Positions 1 through 8,156 are shown, counted from the stretch's first letter. The stretch: 64,000 nucleotides of DNA from JAWWPG01 sp963820035 (GCA_963820035.1 CAWFYK010000009.1:434001-498000); one strand, 5' to 3'. Numbers and translations are program-made. The notes: a model not told the origin generated them from the sequence alone.

Positions 1-417
1 CGCCGGACTATGCCGCAAGGTCCCTCCCTGTCGATCGACGAGATGCTCCGGGACACCAGCCGCCGCTGGACCTCCCTGCTCGCGGCCAGAGGACGGTTGA
101 TCCGGATCGAGCTCGAAGACCCTCCCACGACGAAGACTCCGGCGGCCGCCATCCGGCAGGTTCTCGACGTACTCGTCGACAACGCCTACCGGCATGGCCG
201 TGGAGTGGTGACATTGCGGGCCAGGGAGAGCGCTGGGGCGCTCGCCATCGACGTCATCGACGAAGGGCACGCCGGGCCGTTGTTGCCCCCGCGCGAGGAC
301 GGCCTCGGTCTGGCGCTTGCCACGTCGATCGCCGCCGGGCAGGGTGGCCGCCTCGTCCAGGCCATCGGCGAACCCGCCACTCGGATGACGGCGCTGCTCC
401 CCGGAGAGGACGACTGA
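1..417 (+). CDS. Sensor histidine kinase, C-terminal ATPase domain (5' end outside window)
   Basis: The reading frame is open from base 1, so the gene enters from the left and only its last 138 codons are visible. They form a HATPase_c (GHKL) fold: an N-box V-D-N-A-Y-R-H-G near codon 60, a weak G1 box D-V-I-D-E-G and a G2 box D-G-L-G-L-A-L-A near codon 98. These bind ATP for autophosphorylation in two-component kinases. The phosphoacceptor His domain and sensor domain lie outside the window. Weakly ATP-binding anti-sigma kinases share the fold, but N-box and G2 spacing favour a membrane histidine kinase. No response regulator follows, so it probably lies upstream. Confidence 0.8.
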   Translation, partial: RRTMPQGPSLSIDEMLRDTSRRWTSLLAARGRLIRIELEDPPTTKTPAAAIRQVLDVLVDNAYRHGRGVVTLRARESAGALAIDVIDEGHAGPLLPPREDGLGLALATSIAAGQGGRLVQAIGEPATRMTALLPGEDD

Positions 418-506
418 CCGCGGGAGATTTCTTCCGTCTGTAACACTCCGGCCCTCTCGAACGATTACCAGTCAGTGACCCGTTCACGATTACACCCACC
501 CGTACA

Positions 507-541
507 TCGACCTGTCCCCCATCACCTCAGGGACAGGTCGA
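507..541 (+). promoter_or_regulatory. 12-bp perfect inverted repeat abutting the start codon at 541
   Basis: The arms TCGACCTGTCCC (507-518) and GGGACAGGTCGA (530-541) are exact complements with an 11-base loop. The right arm contains the only purine-rich ribosome-binding candidate and includes the A of the ATG at 541. It could be an RNA hairpin that hides the start or a DNA operator; sequence alone does not decide. Confidence 0.55.
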
Positions 542-984
542 TGTCCGAGCGTCCGGTGGAGTCGACACTCTCGTGGTTGCAGATGGCGGCGCCCGCCCTG
601 ATGGACGCCGGGGTCCCGATGACCACGGACACGGTCGGCCTGGCGCAGGCGTCACGAATCCTCGGCTGCCCCGAGCCGACCATCCGCCGGCTCATCCTGA
701 TCGGCGCCCTCCCGTCGGCACAGCGGCAGGACGACGGCTCTGAGGCCTTCGATCGAGCAGCGGTCGAGCAGCTCGCCACCGAGGTCTATCCCTGGCGGCG
801 TCACCTGGACGATCGAGAGAGCTACTGGGTGACCGGACAGCAGGCCGCCGACGCGCTGGAGATCAGCCGGGCCCGGCTCTCCCAGCTCGCCGTCGCGAAC
901 CGGCTGACGTTCAAGCGCCATCAGGACGGCACCCGCCTCTACCGCCGCGACGACATCGAGGCCGGCGCGGTCGTCCGCCGCTAA
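541..984 (+). CDS. Tandem helix-turn-helix DNA-binding protein (excisionase/MerR-like HTH_17 type)
   Basis: Predicted 147-residue soluble protein. Two HTH_17-like units are visible: residues about 25-65 (V-G-L-A-Q-A-S-R-I-L-G-C-P-E-P-T-I-R-R-L) and about 95-145 (V-T-G-Q-Q-A-A-D-A-L-E-I-S-R-A-R-L-S-Q-L, then Y-R-R-D-D-I-E). Such units bind DNA in excisionases and MerR-like regulators. ATG 541 is the likeliest start; the frame stays open upstream to 475. No effector domain is present, so a small repressor or accessory DNA binder is inferred. A hairpin (988-1009) follows the stop. The target is unknown. Confidence 0.7.
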   Translation: MSERPVESTLSWLQMAAPALMDAGVPMTTDTVGLAQASRILGCPEPTIRRLILIGALPSAQRQDDGSEAFDRAAVEQLATEVYPWRRHLDDRESYWVTGQQAADALEISRARLSQLAVANRLTFKRHQDGTRLYRRDDIEAGAVVRR

Positions 985-987
985 GGA

Positions 988-1009
988 CCGCCGGGCTCGT
1001 CCCCGGCGG
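988..1009 (+). terminator. Hairpin after the HTH gene
   Basis: CCGCCGGG (988-995) pairs with CCCGGCGG (1002-1009) around a 6-base loop, 3 bases after the TAA stop. There is no T-tract, which is common for actinobacterial terminators. Confidence 0.45.
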
Positions 1010-1149
1010 GTTCGTCCGGTCCGCCCGCGCTCGAGATCCGCTCGCTCAACAGGACGCACCCGGTGGCCGGACGAATCGCGGCCCGGTGGAGTCTCCTGGA
1101 CCTCCGACAGCCGGCCGCGGAGTCGGCGTCGGCGTGGAACACTGGGCCG

Positions 1150-1794
1150 GTGGCTCCGCGCGACATCCTCGCTGCTGCCTACCAGCCGCTCCTCACGCTG
1201 ATGCCCAGCCTGGACGACGAGCTCGGCTGGCGGGCAACCCGCTGCACCGGGTGGACGGTCCGCGACCTCGTCTATCACCTGCTGACCGACGCGCAGCGGG
1301 CCTTGGTCGCCCTCCACAGCCCCACCGCAGGACCTGTCGACGTTGACGAGGTGACCTACTGGCGGTCCTGGCAGCCCGGCACCGAGGGAGCCGACGCGGG
1401 GAGACGTGGCACCCGGATCATGGCAAGCGCCTGGACGAGCGTGCGCTCGATCGCGGATCTCTATGCCGAGACGGCGAGTGCCGTCCTGGAGGCCGCCGAC
1501 GAGCACCGGGGAGACCATCGGGTGACCACTCAGGGCAAGACGATCACCACCGATGCGCTGCTTCACACGCTCGCCGTGGAGGCGACGATTCACCAGCTCG
1601 ACCTCCAGCTCGGAGAACCCTCGCCGCAGGGTCTCCAGGCAGTTCGACACGTCCTCGACGGTCTACTCGGACAGCCTGCCTCGATCGGGGACGACACCCG
1701 CTATGCCCTCGTCGGCACCGGTCGCGCAGTCCTCACACCTGCCGAGGCGGCGTTGCTCGGTCCGGCCGCACACCGCCTCCCGCTCTTCGGCTGA
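1150..1794 (+). CDS. Maleylpyruvate isomerase-family (MDMPI/DinB-fold) mycothiol-dependent-type enzyme
   Basis: Predicted 214 residues from GTG 1150 (V-A-P-R-D-I-L); the frame is open back to 1063, but the upstream residues look non-coding. The N-terminus carries the MDMPI_N pattern: a four-helix bundle with W-T-V-R-D-L-V-Y-H-L-L near residue 37, whose His contributes to the metal site of mycothiol-dependent DinB-superfamily enzymes. A second helix contains H-T-L-A-V-E-A-T-I-H-Q-L-D, consistent with the other metal ligands. These proteins use mycothiol, the actinobacterial thiol, for isomerase or transferase reactions. The substrate cannot be read from the sequence. Confidence 0.7.
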   Translation: MAPRDILAAAYQPLLTLMPSLDDELGWRATRCTGWTVRDLVYHLLTDAQRALVALHSPTAGPVDVDEVTYWRSWQPGTEGADAGRRGTRIMASAWTSVRSIADLYAETASAVLEAADEHRGDHRVTTQGKTITTDALLHTLAVEATIHQLDLQLGEPSPQGLQAVRHVLDGLLGQPASIGDDTRYALVGTGRAVLTPAEAALLGPAAHRLPLFG

Positions 1795-1809
1795 GCCGGG
1801 GCGGCTTCC

Positions 1810-2703
1810 ATGCGGCATCCCGGCAGACGGAACGACCAGCCCAGCGGCTTGGAAGCGGCCGCCGAGACGCTCGCCGACGGCGCGACCGGTCGACATCTGC
1901 GCTGGGTGTCCCAGCTCGGTCTCGTATCTCGAGCCGCGATCTACCTGCTCGTCGGCTACCTCACGCTCCGGCTGGCCCTCGCCACCCATGCCCGGACGGG
2001 GGAGCCGGCAAGCGCAACCGGGGCGGTCCAGGAGGCCACCAGCCACGTACTGGGACAGGTCGCGCTGGGGGTGCTCGCCGCCGGTTTCGCCGGCTACGCA
2101 CTCACCCAGCTCGTCGAGGCCATCTTCCGGCCCGGCCGGCTCGACCATCCGGTCCATCAGTGGCGGCAACGGGCAGTCTCGACCTGGGGCTGCATCGTCT
2201 ACAGCGCGTTCTGCGTGAGCACGGTCCTGCTCCTGCTCGCCGTACGACGGCCCGATGCGACCGCCCACTCGGAACAGGCGCAGAACACAGCGGTTACCTC
2301 GACGTTCCTGAGCACCGGGGTCGGGCGCGGTCTGCTCATCCTGGCGGGAGTGCTGGTCGTCGTCGGAGGGGTGGAGATCGGCCGCCGTTCGGTCCAGCTC
2401 ACGTTCCAGGAGCGGTTCACGAACGAGCTCGAGCACCGCGGGCTGAGCCTCCTGGTGCGGGCTCTGGGCGCTTTCGGCTGCGGAGCCCGGGCCGCTGTCT
2501 TCGTGCTCATCGGCGGCTTCCTGCTCGAGGCCGCGCTCCTGGACCGCCCCCGTGACGCCAAGGGCCTGGACGCGACGTTCCGCTCGATCGCCGGCTCCGA
2601 CTTCGGCACCGCGATCCTGTTCGTGGTGGCGCTGGGACTGATCTCCTACGGGCTGTACGGCCTCCTCGAGGCCCGCTACCGTGACCTCACCCCAGGAAGG
2701 TGA
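1810..2703 (+). CDS. DUF1206 integral membrane protein
   Basis: Predicted 297-residue membrane protein with a polar N-terminus of about 35 residues and about six hydrophobic helices arranged as three similar pairs. Each repeat begins with a pattern such as L-G-L-V-S-R-A-A-I-Y-L-L-V-G-Y or L-G-A-F-G-C-G-A-R-A-A-V-F-V-L-I-G-G, typical of DUF1206. The family is widespread in actinobacteria and has no known function. Its stop overlaps the following gluconokinase region (GTGA at 2700-2703), so the two may be co-transcribed. Confidence 0.8.
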   Translation: MRHPGRRNDQPSGLEAAAETLADGATGRHLRWVSQLGLVSRAAIYLLVGYLTLRLALATHARTGEPASATGAVQEATSHVLGQVALGVLAAGFAGYALTQLVEAIFRPGRLDHPVHQWRQRAVSTWGCIVYSAFCVSTVLLLLAVRRPDATAHSEQAQNTAVTSTFLSTGVGRGLLILAGVLVVVGGVEIGRRSVQLTFQERFTNELEHRGLSLLVRALGAFGCGARAAVFVLIGGFLLEAALLDRPRDAKGLDATFRSIAGSDFGTAILFVVALGLISYGLYGLLEARYRDLTPGR

Positions 2704-2708
2704 GGGCG

Positions 2709-3233
2709 GTGGGCGGAGTCGATCTCGTGGTGGTGATGGGGGTGTCGGGGTCCGGGAAGACCACCATCGCCCGCGGGGTCGCCGATGCGATGGGCTGGGA
2801 CGTCGCGGAGGGCGACAGTTTCCATCCCTCCGAAAGCGTGGCGAAAATGGCGTCCGGGCAGCCGCTCACCGACGAGGACCGATGGCCGTGGCTCGACGCC
2901 ATCGGTGACTGGCTGACCGGGCACGAGCAGCAGAGCCGCAGTGCCGTCGTCACCTGCTCGGCGCTCCGCCGGGTCTACCGCGACCGGCTGCGCCTGGGCC
3001 GACCGGACGTCCGGTTCTGCCACCTCGACGTGGACCCGGCTCTGCTCCGCGACCGGGTCGAGCACCGCCACGACCACTACATGCCGCCCTCGCTGCTCCC
3101 CAGCCAGCTCGCCACGCTCGAGCCGCTCCAGCCGGACGAGCCCGGCGTGGTCGTCCCGAGTACCGGCTCCCCGCACGACGTCGTCCGGGCCTGCCTGCTC
3201 GCACTCGGCCTCGAGCCGACCGGTCGGACCTGA
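2709..3233 (+). CDS. gntK: Gluconokinase
   Basis: Predicted 174 residues, the usual length for the GntK-type small P-loop kinase that phosphorylates D-gluconate to 6-phosphogluconate. The P-loop G-V-S-G-S-G-K-T-T is near the N-terminus, followed by the family signature G-D-S-F-H-P and by C-S-A-L-R-R-V-Y-R-D-R-L. AGGAAGG (2694-2700) sits 8 bases before GTG 2709; the earlier GTG at 2700 overlaps that ribosome-binding site and is less likely. 6-phosphogluconate is the substrate of the Gnd protein encoded at 55.2 kb, so both feed the oxidative pentose phosphate route. Confidence 0.9.
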   Translation: MGGVDLVVVMGVSGSGKTTIARGVADAMGWDVAEGDSFHPSESVAKMASGQPLTDEDRWPWLDAIGDWLTGHEQQSRSAVVTCSALRRVYRDRLRLGRPDVRFCHLDVDPALLRDRVEHRHDHYMPPSLLPSQLATLEPLQPDEPGVVVPSTGSPHDVVRACLLALGLEPTGRT

Positions 3234-3234
3234 C

Positions 3235-3822
3235 TCAGTCGTCGGCCGGACCGAGGTAGGTCCATCCCGGATACCCCGACTCGAGCAGGTCCCGGTGGCC
3301 ATCCCATGCGGCGAGCGGCAGCCTCGTCGGAGCGAAGAGGTCGACGGGGCTTCCAGATACCAACCGATAGCCCCACCTGAAGCCGACGACCGGCGCGAGC
3401 GCTCGCGACCGCACGACGTCGGGCACAGCGACGAGGAAGGCGTGCGCCACCCAGTCGCCGTCAGGATGGTCCGGGTTGGCGGGGAAGTCCGAGAACGTCG
3501 GCAGGTAGCCGAAGCAGTACAGCGGCGAGTGCTCGCCGAGCAAGTCGGCCACGTCGACATCCGCCAGGACCGATCCGTCGTCGTCATGCCGCTCGACGAC
3601 CTGGACCCAGCCCATCCACCCGCGTGGCCCACGGCCGTCGTAGCGGATGGTCGCCTCGATGACCGGAAATCCCCGGAAGGCCGTGACGTCGTAGCCGACG
3701 GCGACGAGGGGGTGGCCGATGTCCGCGGGGTCGTCGTTACGGGAGACCTCCACATGGACGGAGCCGTCCCGCTCTCGCAGCCGGAAGGGCAGGTCCAGCG
3801 TCTGAGGGACGAATGCGCTCAT
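3235..3822 (-). CDS. Conserved protein of unknown function
   Basis: Predicted 195-residue soluble protein rich in Trp, Pro and Asp with no signal peptide or membrane helix. Distinctive stretches are F-G-Y-L-P-T-F-S-D-F-P-A-N-P-D-H-P-D-G-D-W and V-V-G-F-R-W-G-Y-R-L. I do not recognise a characterised family. The start ATG (3822-3820) overlaps the stop of the upstream minus-strand gene by 4 bp (ATGA), so the two are probably translationally coupled. It converges with gluconokinase one base from that gene's stop. Confidence 0.65.
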   Translation of the reverse strand: MSAFVPQTLDLPFRLRERDGSVHVEVSRNDDPADIGHPLVAVGYDVTAFRGFPVIEATIRYDGRGPRGWMGWVQVVERHDDDGSVLADVDVADLLGEHSPLYCFGYLPTFSDFPANPDHPDGDWVAHAFLVAVPDVVRSRALAPVVGFRWGYRLVSGSPVDLFAPTRLPLAAWDGHRDLLESGYPGWTYLGPADD

Positions 3823-4145
3823 GGCCCGTCATTCAACACCGGGCCGGGGCGGGAGTCATCCCCCGCGTCGAACTCGGCGCTGTGCACGCGGGCATCGGGG
3901 AGCTCGCGGTCGAGAGAGTCCCGGTAGCGCACACAGCCGCGCATGAAGGCCGGCCACGGCGGTACCGCGACGTCCGGTCGGATGCGTTCGGGAAGCAGGC
4001 CCCACAGCTCCGGATGGTGCCAACAGAGGTCGTGTCCGGAGCTGTCCCGGTGGTCGCGGATGCCGGCTCGGAGCCGACGCACCTCGCTGACCAGGGCCGC
4101 TCGGTCGAGGTCGTCGAGGTCATCGTCGGGATCGTTGCGCTCCAC
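3819..4145 (-). CDS. Small conserved protein of unknown function
   Basis: Predicted 108 residues from GTG 4145 (V-E-R-N-D-P-D-D-D). The protein has an acidic N-terminal helix (L-D-R-A-A-L-V-S-E-V-R-R-L-R-A-G-I), then G-H-D-L-C-W-H-H-P-E-L-W and P-P-W-P-x-F-M-R-G-C-V-R-Y-R. The Cys/His/His cluster could bind a metal, but that is inference. A TTG nine bases upstream is an alternative start; longer extensions run into the divergent gene at 4184. It overlaps the next minus-strand gene by ATGA, giving a two-gene unit of unknown role. Confidence 0.6.
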   Translation of the reverse strand: MERNDPDDDLDDLDRAALVSEVRRLRAGIRDHRDSSGHDLCWHHPELWGLLPERIRPDVAVPPWPAFMRGCVRYRDSLDRELPDARVHSAEFDAGDDSRPGPVLNDGP

Positions 4146-4183
4146 GAGTGGCAAGTCTGCCGCTGCTGATCGACAATGGCTCG

Positions 4184-4534
4184 ATGGCGTCGTACTCGGT
4201 GAACCAGGCGGGGGTGGCGCGGGCGCGGGCGTTGATCCAAGCGAAACAGTATGTCCTCGACAGCGACTGGGGAGACGTGCAGCCCAGTGCTGCGGCCCAG
4301 AACGACTATCTCGAGTCGCACTCATGGGACGACTACTCCGGCTGGCACCTGGGGCTGACCGACGGCGCCAACGACGAGACGAAGGCGCGTTATGCATTCG
4401 GCTACGGCGACTTCCGACGCCTTCATCGGACCGGGCTGATCGCCTGTGTCTACCGGGCATCCGAGTGGCGGCACAAGGACGTCGAGCTCGCGGCCCACGA
4501 GCTGCTGCAGCTGCTCGACCGGACCAGCGGCTAG
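4184..4534 (+). CDS. Small conserved protein of unknown function
   Basis: Predicted 116 residues starting M-A-S-Y-S-V-N-Q-A-G-V-A-R-A-R; the frame is open to 4148, but ATG 4184 gives the natural N-terminus. The sequence is helical and charged, with H-S-W-D-D-Y-S-G-W-H-L-G-L-T, Y-A-F-G-Y-G-D-F-R-R-L-H-R and E-W-R-H-K-D-V-E-L-A-A-H. It has no signal peptide or membrane helix. I recognise the type only as a conserved actinobacterial hypothetical. Its TAG stop shares the palindrome CTAG (4531-4534) with the stop of the converging hydrolase gene. Confidence 0.65.
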   Translation: MASYSVNQAGVARARALIQAKQYVLDSDWGDVQPSAAAQNDYLESHSWDDYSGWHLGLTDGANDETKARYAFGYGDFRRLHRTGLIACVYRASEWRHKDVELAAHELLQLLDRTSG

Positions 4535-5910
4535 TCTCGCGCGCGGGGGGTGGCCCGGCCGCCTGAGTAGAGATACGGCGTCCCGTCCGGGAAGTGGTCG
4601 AACAGCAGCACGCTCCACGGTTCGGCCTCGAACTCACGGAATACGAACGCCGACCCCTCGACGTCGACGGGGTGCAGGTCGAACTCCGCGGACCACTCGT
4701 CGCTGAGCTCGGTCCGGTCCCCGGTCAGCTCGGACAGGACGTGGAGCATCTGCCCTCGGAGCGTCACGTCGTAGCGCCGGGAAGTGCGTTCGTAACGGCC
4801 CACGTGGCGCGCCGGGTCGTGCGCGACCACCTCGGGCCGGGGCGTCGGAACGGCGGGCGGCGCGGCTCCGACGTACTCCTCGAAGATCTCCGTGAACAGC
4901 CGCTCGTAGAGGGACTCGGACACCGAGGAGTTAGTGAGCAGGCAGGCCGCCACTCGCGCGTCGGGATCGACGCGGAGGTAGGCCAACTGACCGATCGTCC
5001 CGCCGTCGTGACCGATGATCCGCCGGTCCCCCCAGCGGTTCAGCCGCCACGCGAGGCCGATCGCGTCGCGTCCCTTGTCGATCCCGGGAATCTCGAACTG
5101 TGGCTGCTGCATCGCCTCCACCGACTCGGAGCTGAGCAGCCGCTTCCCGTCCGGGGTCACCCCACCGTCGACGTGCACGCGGGCGAAGGCGAGCACGTCG
5201 TGGACGCTCGCCGTGATGAGCCCGACCGGTCCGATACTGCGAGGCAGCTGCCAGACGGAGACCGGGTCGCTCTCGTGCGGATGGTCGCGGTGGCCGACCG
5301 CAGCGCGGTGCAGGATCGCCTCCTCGGGGAGGGTTACCGTCTCGGTCAGCCGGAGCGGGCCGATCAGCCGCGCACGCAAGGATGCGTCCCAGCTGCGACC
5401 GTCGAGCACCTCCACCATCCGTCCCAGGACGGCGAAACCACTGTTGCAGTAGGAGTAGGCGGCGCCGAGGGCATGCGTCCGGGACGCGGCGGCGAGCAGG
5501 TCGACGTAGCGCTCCACGCAGTCGTCCCCCCGACCGGTGTCGGTGAAGATGTCACCGTCGATGCCGCTCGTATGGGTGAGCAGGTGACGGACCTGCACCT
5601 CGTGGCTGGAGTCCTCCGTGCAGAGGCGAACGCCGGGCAGCACCTCGGCAATCGTCGTGTCCAGGGTCAGCCGGCCCTCCTCGACAAGCTGCATGACCAT
5701 CGTGGCCGTCCACACCTTGGTGATGGAGCCGATCTGGAAGAGCGCGTCGGGCGTGACCTCGACCTGGGTGGCGGTGTTGAGGACACCATGCGCCGCGCGC
5801 ACCTCCTGGCCGTCGACCCACAGCCCGAGGGCCGCCCCGACGACATTCGTCTCCGTGGCGATGTCGTGCAGGCGAGCGGTCCAGGCTCGGGTGAGGTCGT
5901 CAGTCGGCAT
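4531..5910 (-). CDS. Serine beta-lactamase-like hydrolase (class C/DD-peptidase fold)
   Basis: Predicted 459 residues from ATG 5910 (M-P-T-D-D-L-T-R). The catalytic S-x-x-K (S-I-T-K) is near residue 65, followed by Y-x-N as Y-C-N and a third motif H-D-G near residue 290 in place of K-T-G, as in many esterase-like members. A C-terminal domain of about 130 residues resembles the beta-barrel appended to such proteins. No signal peptide is visible, so it is probably a cytoplasmic esterase, peptidase or lactamase-like enzyme rather than a resistance beta-lactamase. The substrate is unknown. Confidence 0.8.
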   Translation of the reverse strand: MPTDDLTRAWTARLHDIATETNVVGAALGLWVDGQEVRAAHGVLNTATQVEVTPDALFQIGSITKVWTATMVMQLVEEGRLTLDTTIAEVLPGVRLCTEDSSHEVQVRHLLTHTSGIDGDIFTDTGRGDDCVERYVDLLAAASRTHALGAAYSYCNSGFAVLGRMVEVLDGRSWDASLRARLIGPLRLTETVTLPEEAILHRAAVGHRDHPHESDPVSVWQLPRSIGPVGLITASVHDVLAFARVHVDGGVTPDGKRLLSSESVEAMQQPQFEIPGIDKGRDAIGLAWRLNRWGDRRIIGHDGGTIGQLAYLRVDPDARVAACLLTNSSVSESLYERLFTEIFEEYVGAAPPAVPTPRPEVVAHDPARHVGRYERTSRRYDVTLRGQMLHVLSELTGDRTELSDEWSAEFDLHPVDVEGSAFVFREFEAEPWSVLLFDHFPDGTPYLYSGGRATPRARD

Positions 5911-5953
5911 ACCGTCCACGCTAGTCCGGGAGCGCCCTAGCACACGCGCGTGG

Positions 5954-6472
5954 TCAGCCGGTGCGGGGGCCTGTTCGGCGGATCTCGAAACGGGCTCCGC
6001 CGTGGAGGCTCTGGCCCACGACGCAGTACCGCTCGGTCGAACGCGCCAGTCGTGCCAGCGTTGCGTCATCGGCGTCCGTGTCGAGCTCGGCGGTCAGCAC
6101 GACGTCCTGGACGCCGACGGGAGCCGACCGGTCGACGCCGAGGGTTCCGCTGGCGTCGAACATCGCCTCGGCACGAAGGTGGGCCGACCGGATGGTCAGG
6201 TCCATCGCGGTGGCCACACTTCGGAGCGTCACACCCGCACACGCGACGAGAGCCTCCAGCAGCATGTCCGCCGAGCACGCGTCACTGCCGTCGCCGCCCG
6301 TGGCGACGTGCAGACCCGACCGCACCGGACCCCCCCAGCCGTCCACCGTGCAGGTGACCCCCGGGTCGCGGAAGTCGCCTCGGGCGGCGACCGGCGTACG
6401 CGCGGCAGCCGGGTCGGAGCGGTACTTCTCCTTCAGGGGCGCCTGGGTCTCGCGCAGGCTCGAAGCGTCCAT
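5954..6472 (-). CDS. OsmC/Ohr-family peroxidase-like protein
   Basis: Predicted 172 residues. The OsmC fold is indicated by L-L-E-A-L-V-A-C-A-G-V-T-L-R-S-V-A (first reactive Cys, about residue 80) and E-R-Y-C-V-V-G-Q-S-L (second Cys, about residue 150). In Ohr and OsmC these two thiols reduce organic hydroperoxides. A long polar N-terminus (M-D-A-S-S-L-R-E-T-Q) precedes the domain. It lies downstream of dnaB on the same strand, beyond a repeat array, and is probably transcribed separately. Confidence 0.8.
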   Translation of the reverse strand: MDASSLRETQAPLKEKYRSDPAAARTPVAARGDFRDPGVTCTVDGWGGPVRSGLHVATGGDGSDACSADMLLEALVACAGVTLRSVATAMDLTIRSAHLRAEAMFDASGTLGVDRSAPVGVQDVVLTAELDTDADDATLARLARSTERYCVVGQSLHGGARFEIRRTGPRTG

Positions 6473-6518
6473 GCCTGCCAGTCTCCGTCAGACCGGCTCA
6501 TCCGACCACCCCGGTGCA

Positions 6519-6770
6519 CGCCGAACCGTCACCTTCTTCCCGCCGAACCGTCACGTTCTTCCGGTCGAGCCGTCACGTTCTTCCGGTCGAGCCGTCACGT
6601 TCTTCCCGCCGAACCGTCACGTTCTTCCGGTCGAGCCGTCACGTTCTTCCGCGGATCAACGGCACGGACTCAGAGGGTACGACGCTGCCGCGGGGCGGCG
6701 TACCGGAACTTGTTGACGGCTCGACCGGAACAACCTGACGGCTCGACCGGAATTTGTTGACGGCTCGACG
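6519..6770. repeat. Mirrored array of nine 22-bp repeats between dnaB and osmC
   Basis: Six head-to-tail 22-bp units fill 6519-6650. Type A (starting 6519, 6541, 6607) begins CGCCGAACCGTCAC; type B (6563, 6585, 6629) begins GGTCGAGCCGTCAC; all end TTCTTCC. The order is A-A-B-B-A-B. After 54 bases come three further 22-bp units in the opposite orientation (6705, 6727, 6749), each containing TGACGGCTCGAC, the complement of the B core. The two halves can pair over 12-13 bp. This fills the 304-bp gap between osmC and dnaB; I see no gene in it. Confidence 0.85.
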
Positions 6771-6776
6771 GGCGGG

Positions 6777-8156
6777 TCAGCTCTGCGCCATGTCGACGAA
6801 CCGGGAGTAGTGGCCTTGGAACGCGAGCACCAGGTCGGCGATCGGGCCGTTGCGGTGCTTGGCGACGATCAGGTCGGCCTCTCCGGGACGACTGGAGTCC
6901 TTCTCGTAGATGTCTTCGCGGTGCAGCAGGATCACCATGTCGGAGTCCTGCTCAAGGCTGCCGCTCTCGCGGAGATCCGACAGCAGCGGTCGCTTGGAGG
7001 TCCGCTGCTCGGAGCCACGGTTGAGCTGGGAGATCGCCACCACCGGGACCTCGAGCTCCTTGGCGAGCAGCTTGATCTGCCGGGAGAACTCGGACACCTC
7101 GAGCTGGCGCGACTCGACCTTCTTGCCCGAGGTCATCAACTGCAGGTAGTCGACGACGATCAGCCGCAGGTCATGGCGCTGCTTCAGCCGCCGCGCTTTC
7201 GCGCGGATCTCCATCATCGTCAGGTTGGGGGAGTCGTCGATGAACAACGGCGCCTCCGAGACCTCGCCCATCTTGCGCACCAACTTGTTCCAGTCGTCGT
7301 CGCTCATCTTGCCGTTGCGCATGTGGTTGAGCGGGATCCGGGCCTCCGCCGACAGCAGTCGCATGGTGATCTCGGTGCGGCTCATCTCCAACGAGAAGAT
7401 CACGCTGGTCAACCCGTGCCGGATGGACGCCGACCGGGCGATATCGAGCCCGAGCGTCGACTTGCCGACGGCAGGTCTGGCCGCCACGATCACCATCTGC
7501 CCGGCGTGCAGACCGTTGGTCAGCTCGTCCAGCTCGGCAAACCCGGTCGGCACCCCGGCCATCGCGCCGTCTCGGTTGCCGATGGCCTCGAGCTCGTCGA
7601 TCGTGAGCTCCATCAGGTCGGAGAGTGGCGCGTAGTCCTCCGACGCTCGGCGGTCCGTCACGCCGTAGACCTCGGCCTGGGCGCGGTCGACGACGTCGTC
7701 CACCTGACCCTCACCTGCATAGCCGATCTGGACGATCTTGGTGCCGGCCGCGACCAGCCGTCTCAGAATCGCCTTCTCACGCACGATCTCGGCGTAGTAG
7801 CCGGCGTTGGCGGCCACCGGGACGCTCGCGACCAACGTGTGCAGGTAGACCCCGCCGCCGACGCGGGCCAGGTCGCCTGCTCTGGTGAGCTCCGCCGACA
7901 CCGTGATGGCGTCCACCGGCTCGCCACGCCCGTAGAGATCGAGAGCCGCTTCGTAGATCAGCTCGTGTGCCGGTCGGTAGAAGTCGCTGCCGCGAACCAC
8001 TTCGACGACATCGGCGATCGCGTCCTTGCTCAACAGCATGGCGCCGAGCACCGACTGCTCCGCACCCTCGTCCTGGGGTGGCACCCGATCCGACCCGCTT
8101 CGCGGGTAGTCGTCGCCGGAGGCGACGTGAGGACCAGGGAACTCGGTGATGCTCAC
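6777..8156 (-). CDS. dnaB: Replicative DNA helicase
   Basis: Predicted 459 residues, full length. The N-terminal primase-interacting helical domain begins near residue 25 (P-P-Q-D-E-G-A-E-Q-S-V-L-G-A-M). The RecA-like domain has the Walker A A-R-P-A-V-G-K-S-T, followed by V-I-F-S-L-E-M-S and the DnaB motif V-V-D-Y-L-Q-L-M. No intein interrupts it, unlike many mycobacterial DnaB proteins. The hexamer unwinds DNA at the fork and in actinobacteria is loaded with help from DciA (57.3 kb). Three DnaA-box-like sites lie in its upstream region. Confidence 0.97.
   Translation of the reverse strand: MSITEFPGPHVASGDDYPRSGSDRVPPQDEGAEQSVLGAMLLSKDAIADVVEVVRGSDFYRPAHELIYEAALDLYGRGEPVDAITVSAELTRAGDLARVGGGVYLHTLVASVPVAANAGYYAEIVREKAILRRLVAAGTKIVQIGYAGEGQVDDVVDRAQAEVYGVTDRRASEDYAPLSDLMELTIDELEAIGNRDGAMAGVPTGFAELDELTNGLHAGQMVIVAARPAVGKSTLGLDIARSASIRHGLTSVIFSLEMSRTEITMRLLSAEARIPLNHMRNGKMSDDDWNKLVRKMGEVSEAPLFIDDSPNLTMMEIRAKARRLKQRHDLRLIVVDYLQLMTSGKKVESRQLEVSEFSRQIKLLAKELEVPVVAISQLNRGSEQRTSKRPLLSDLRESGSLEQDSDMVILLHREDIYEKDSSRPGEADLIVAKHRNGPIADLVLAFQGHYSRFVDMAQS

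Noticed and set aside
4148..4183. Earlier start for the small gene at 4184
   Set aside because: The extra residues look like the reverse of the divergent gene, and the natural N-terminus begins M-A-S-Y-S-V.
6519..6770. CRISPR array
   Set aside because: The 22-bp units are contiguous with no unique spacers, exist in two types and two orientations, and no cas genes are present.
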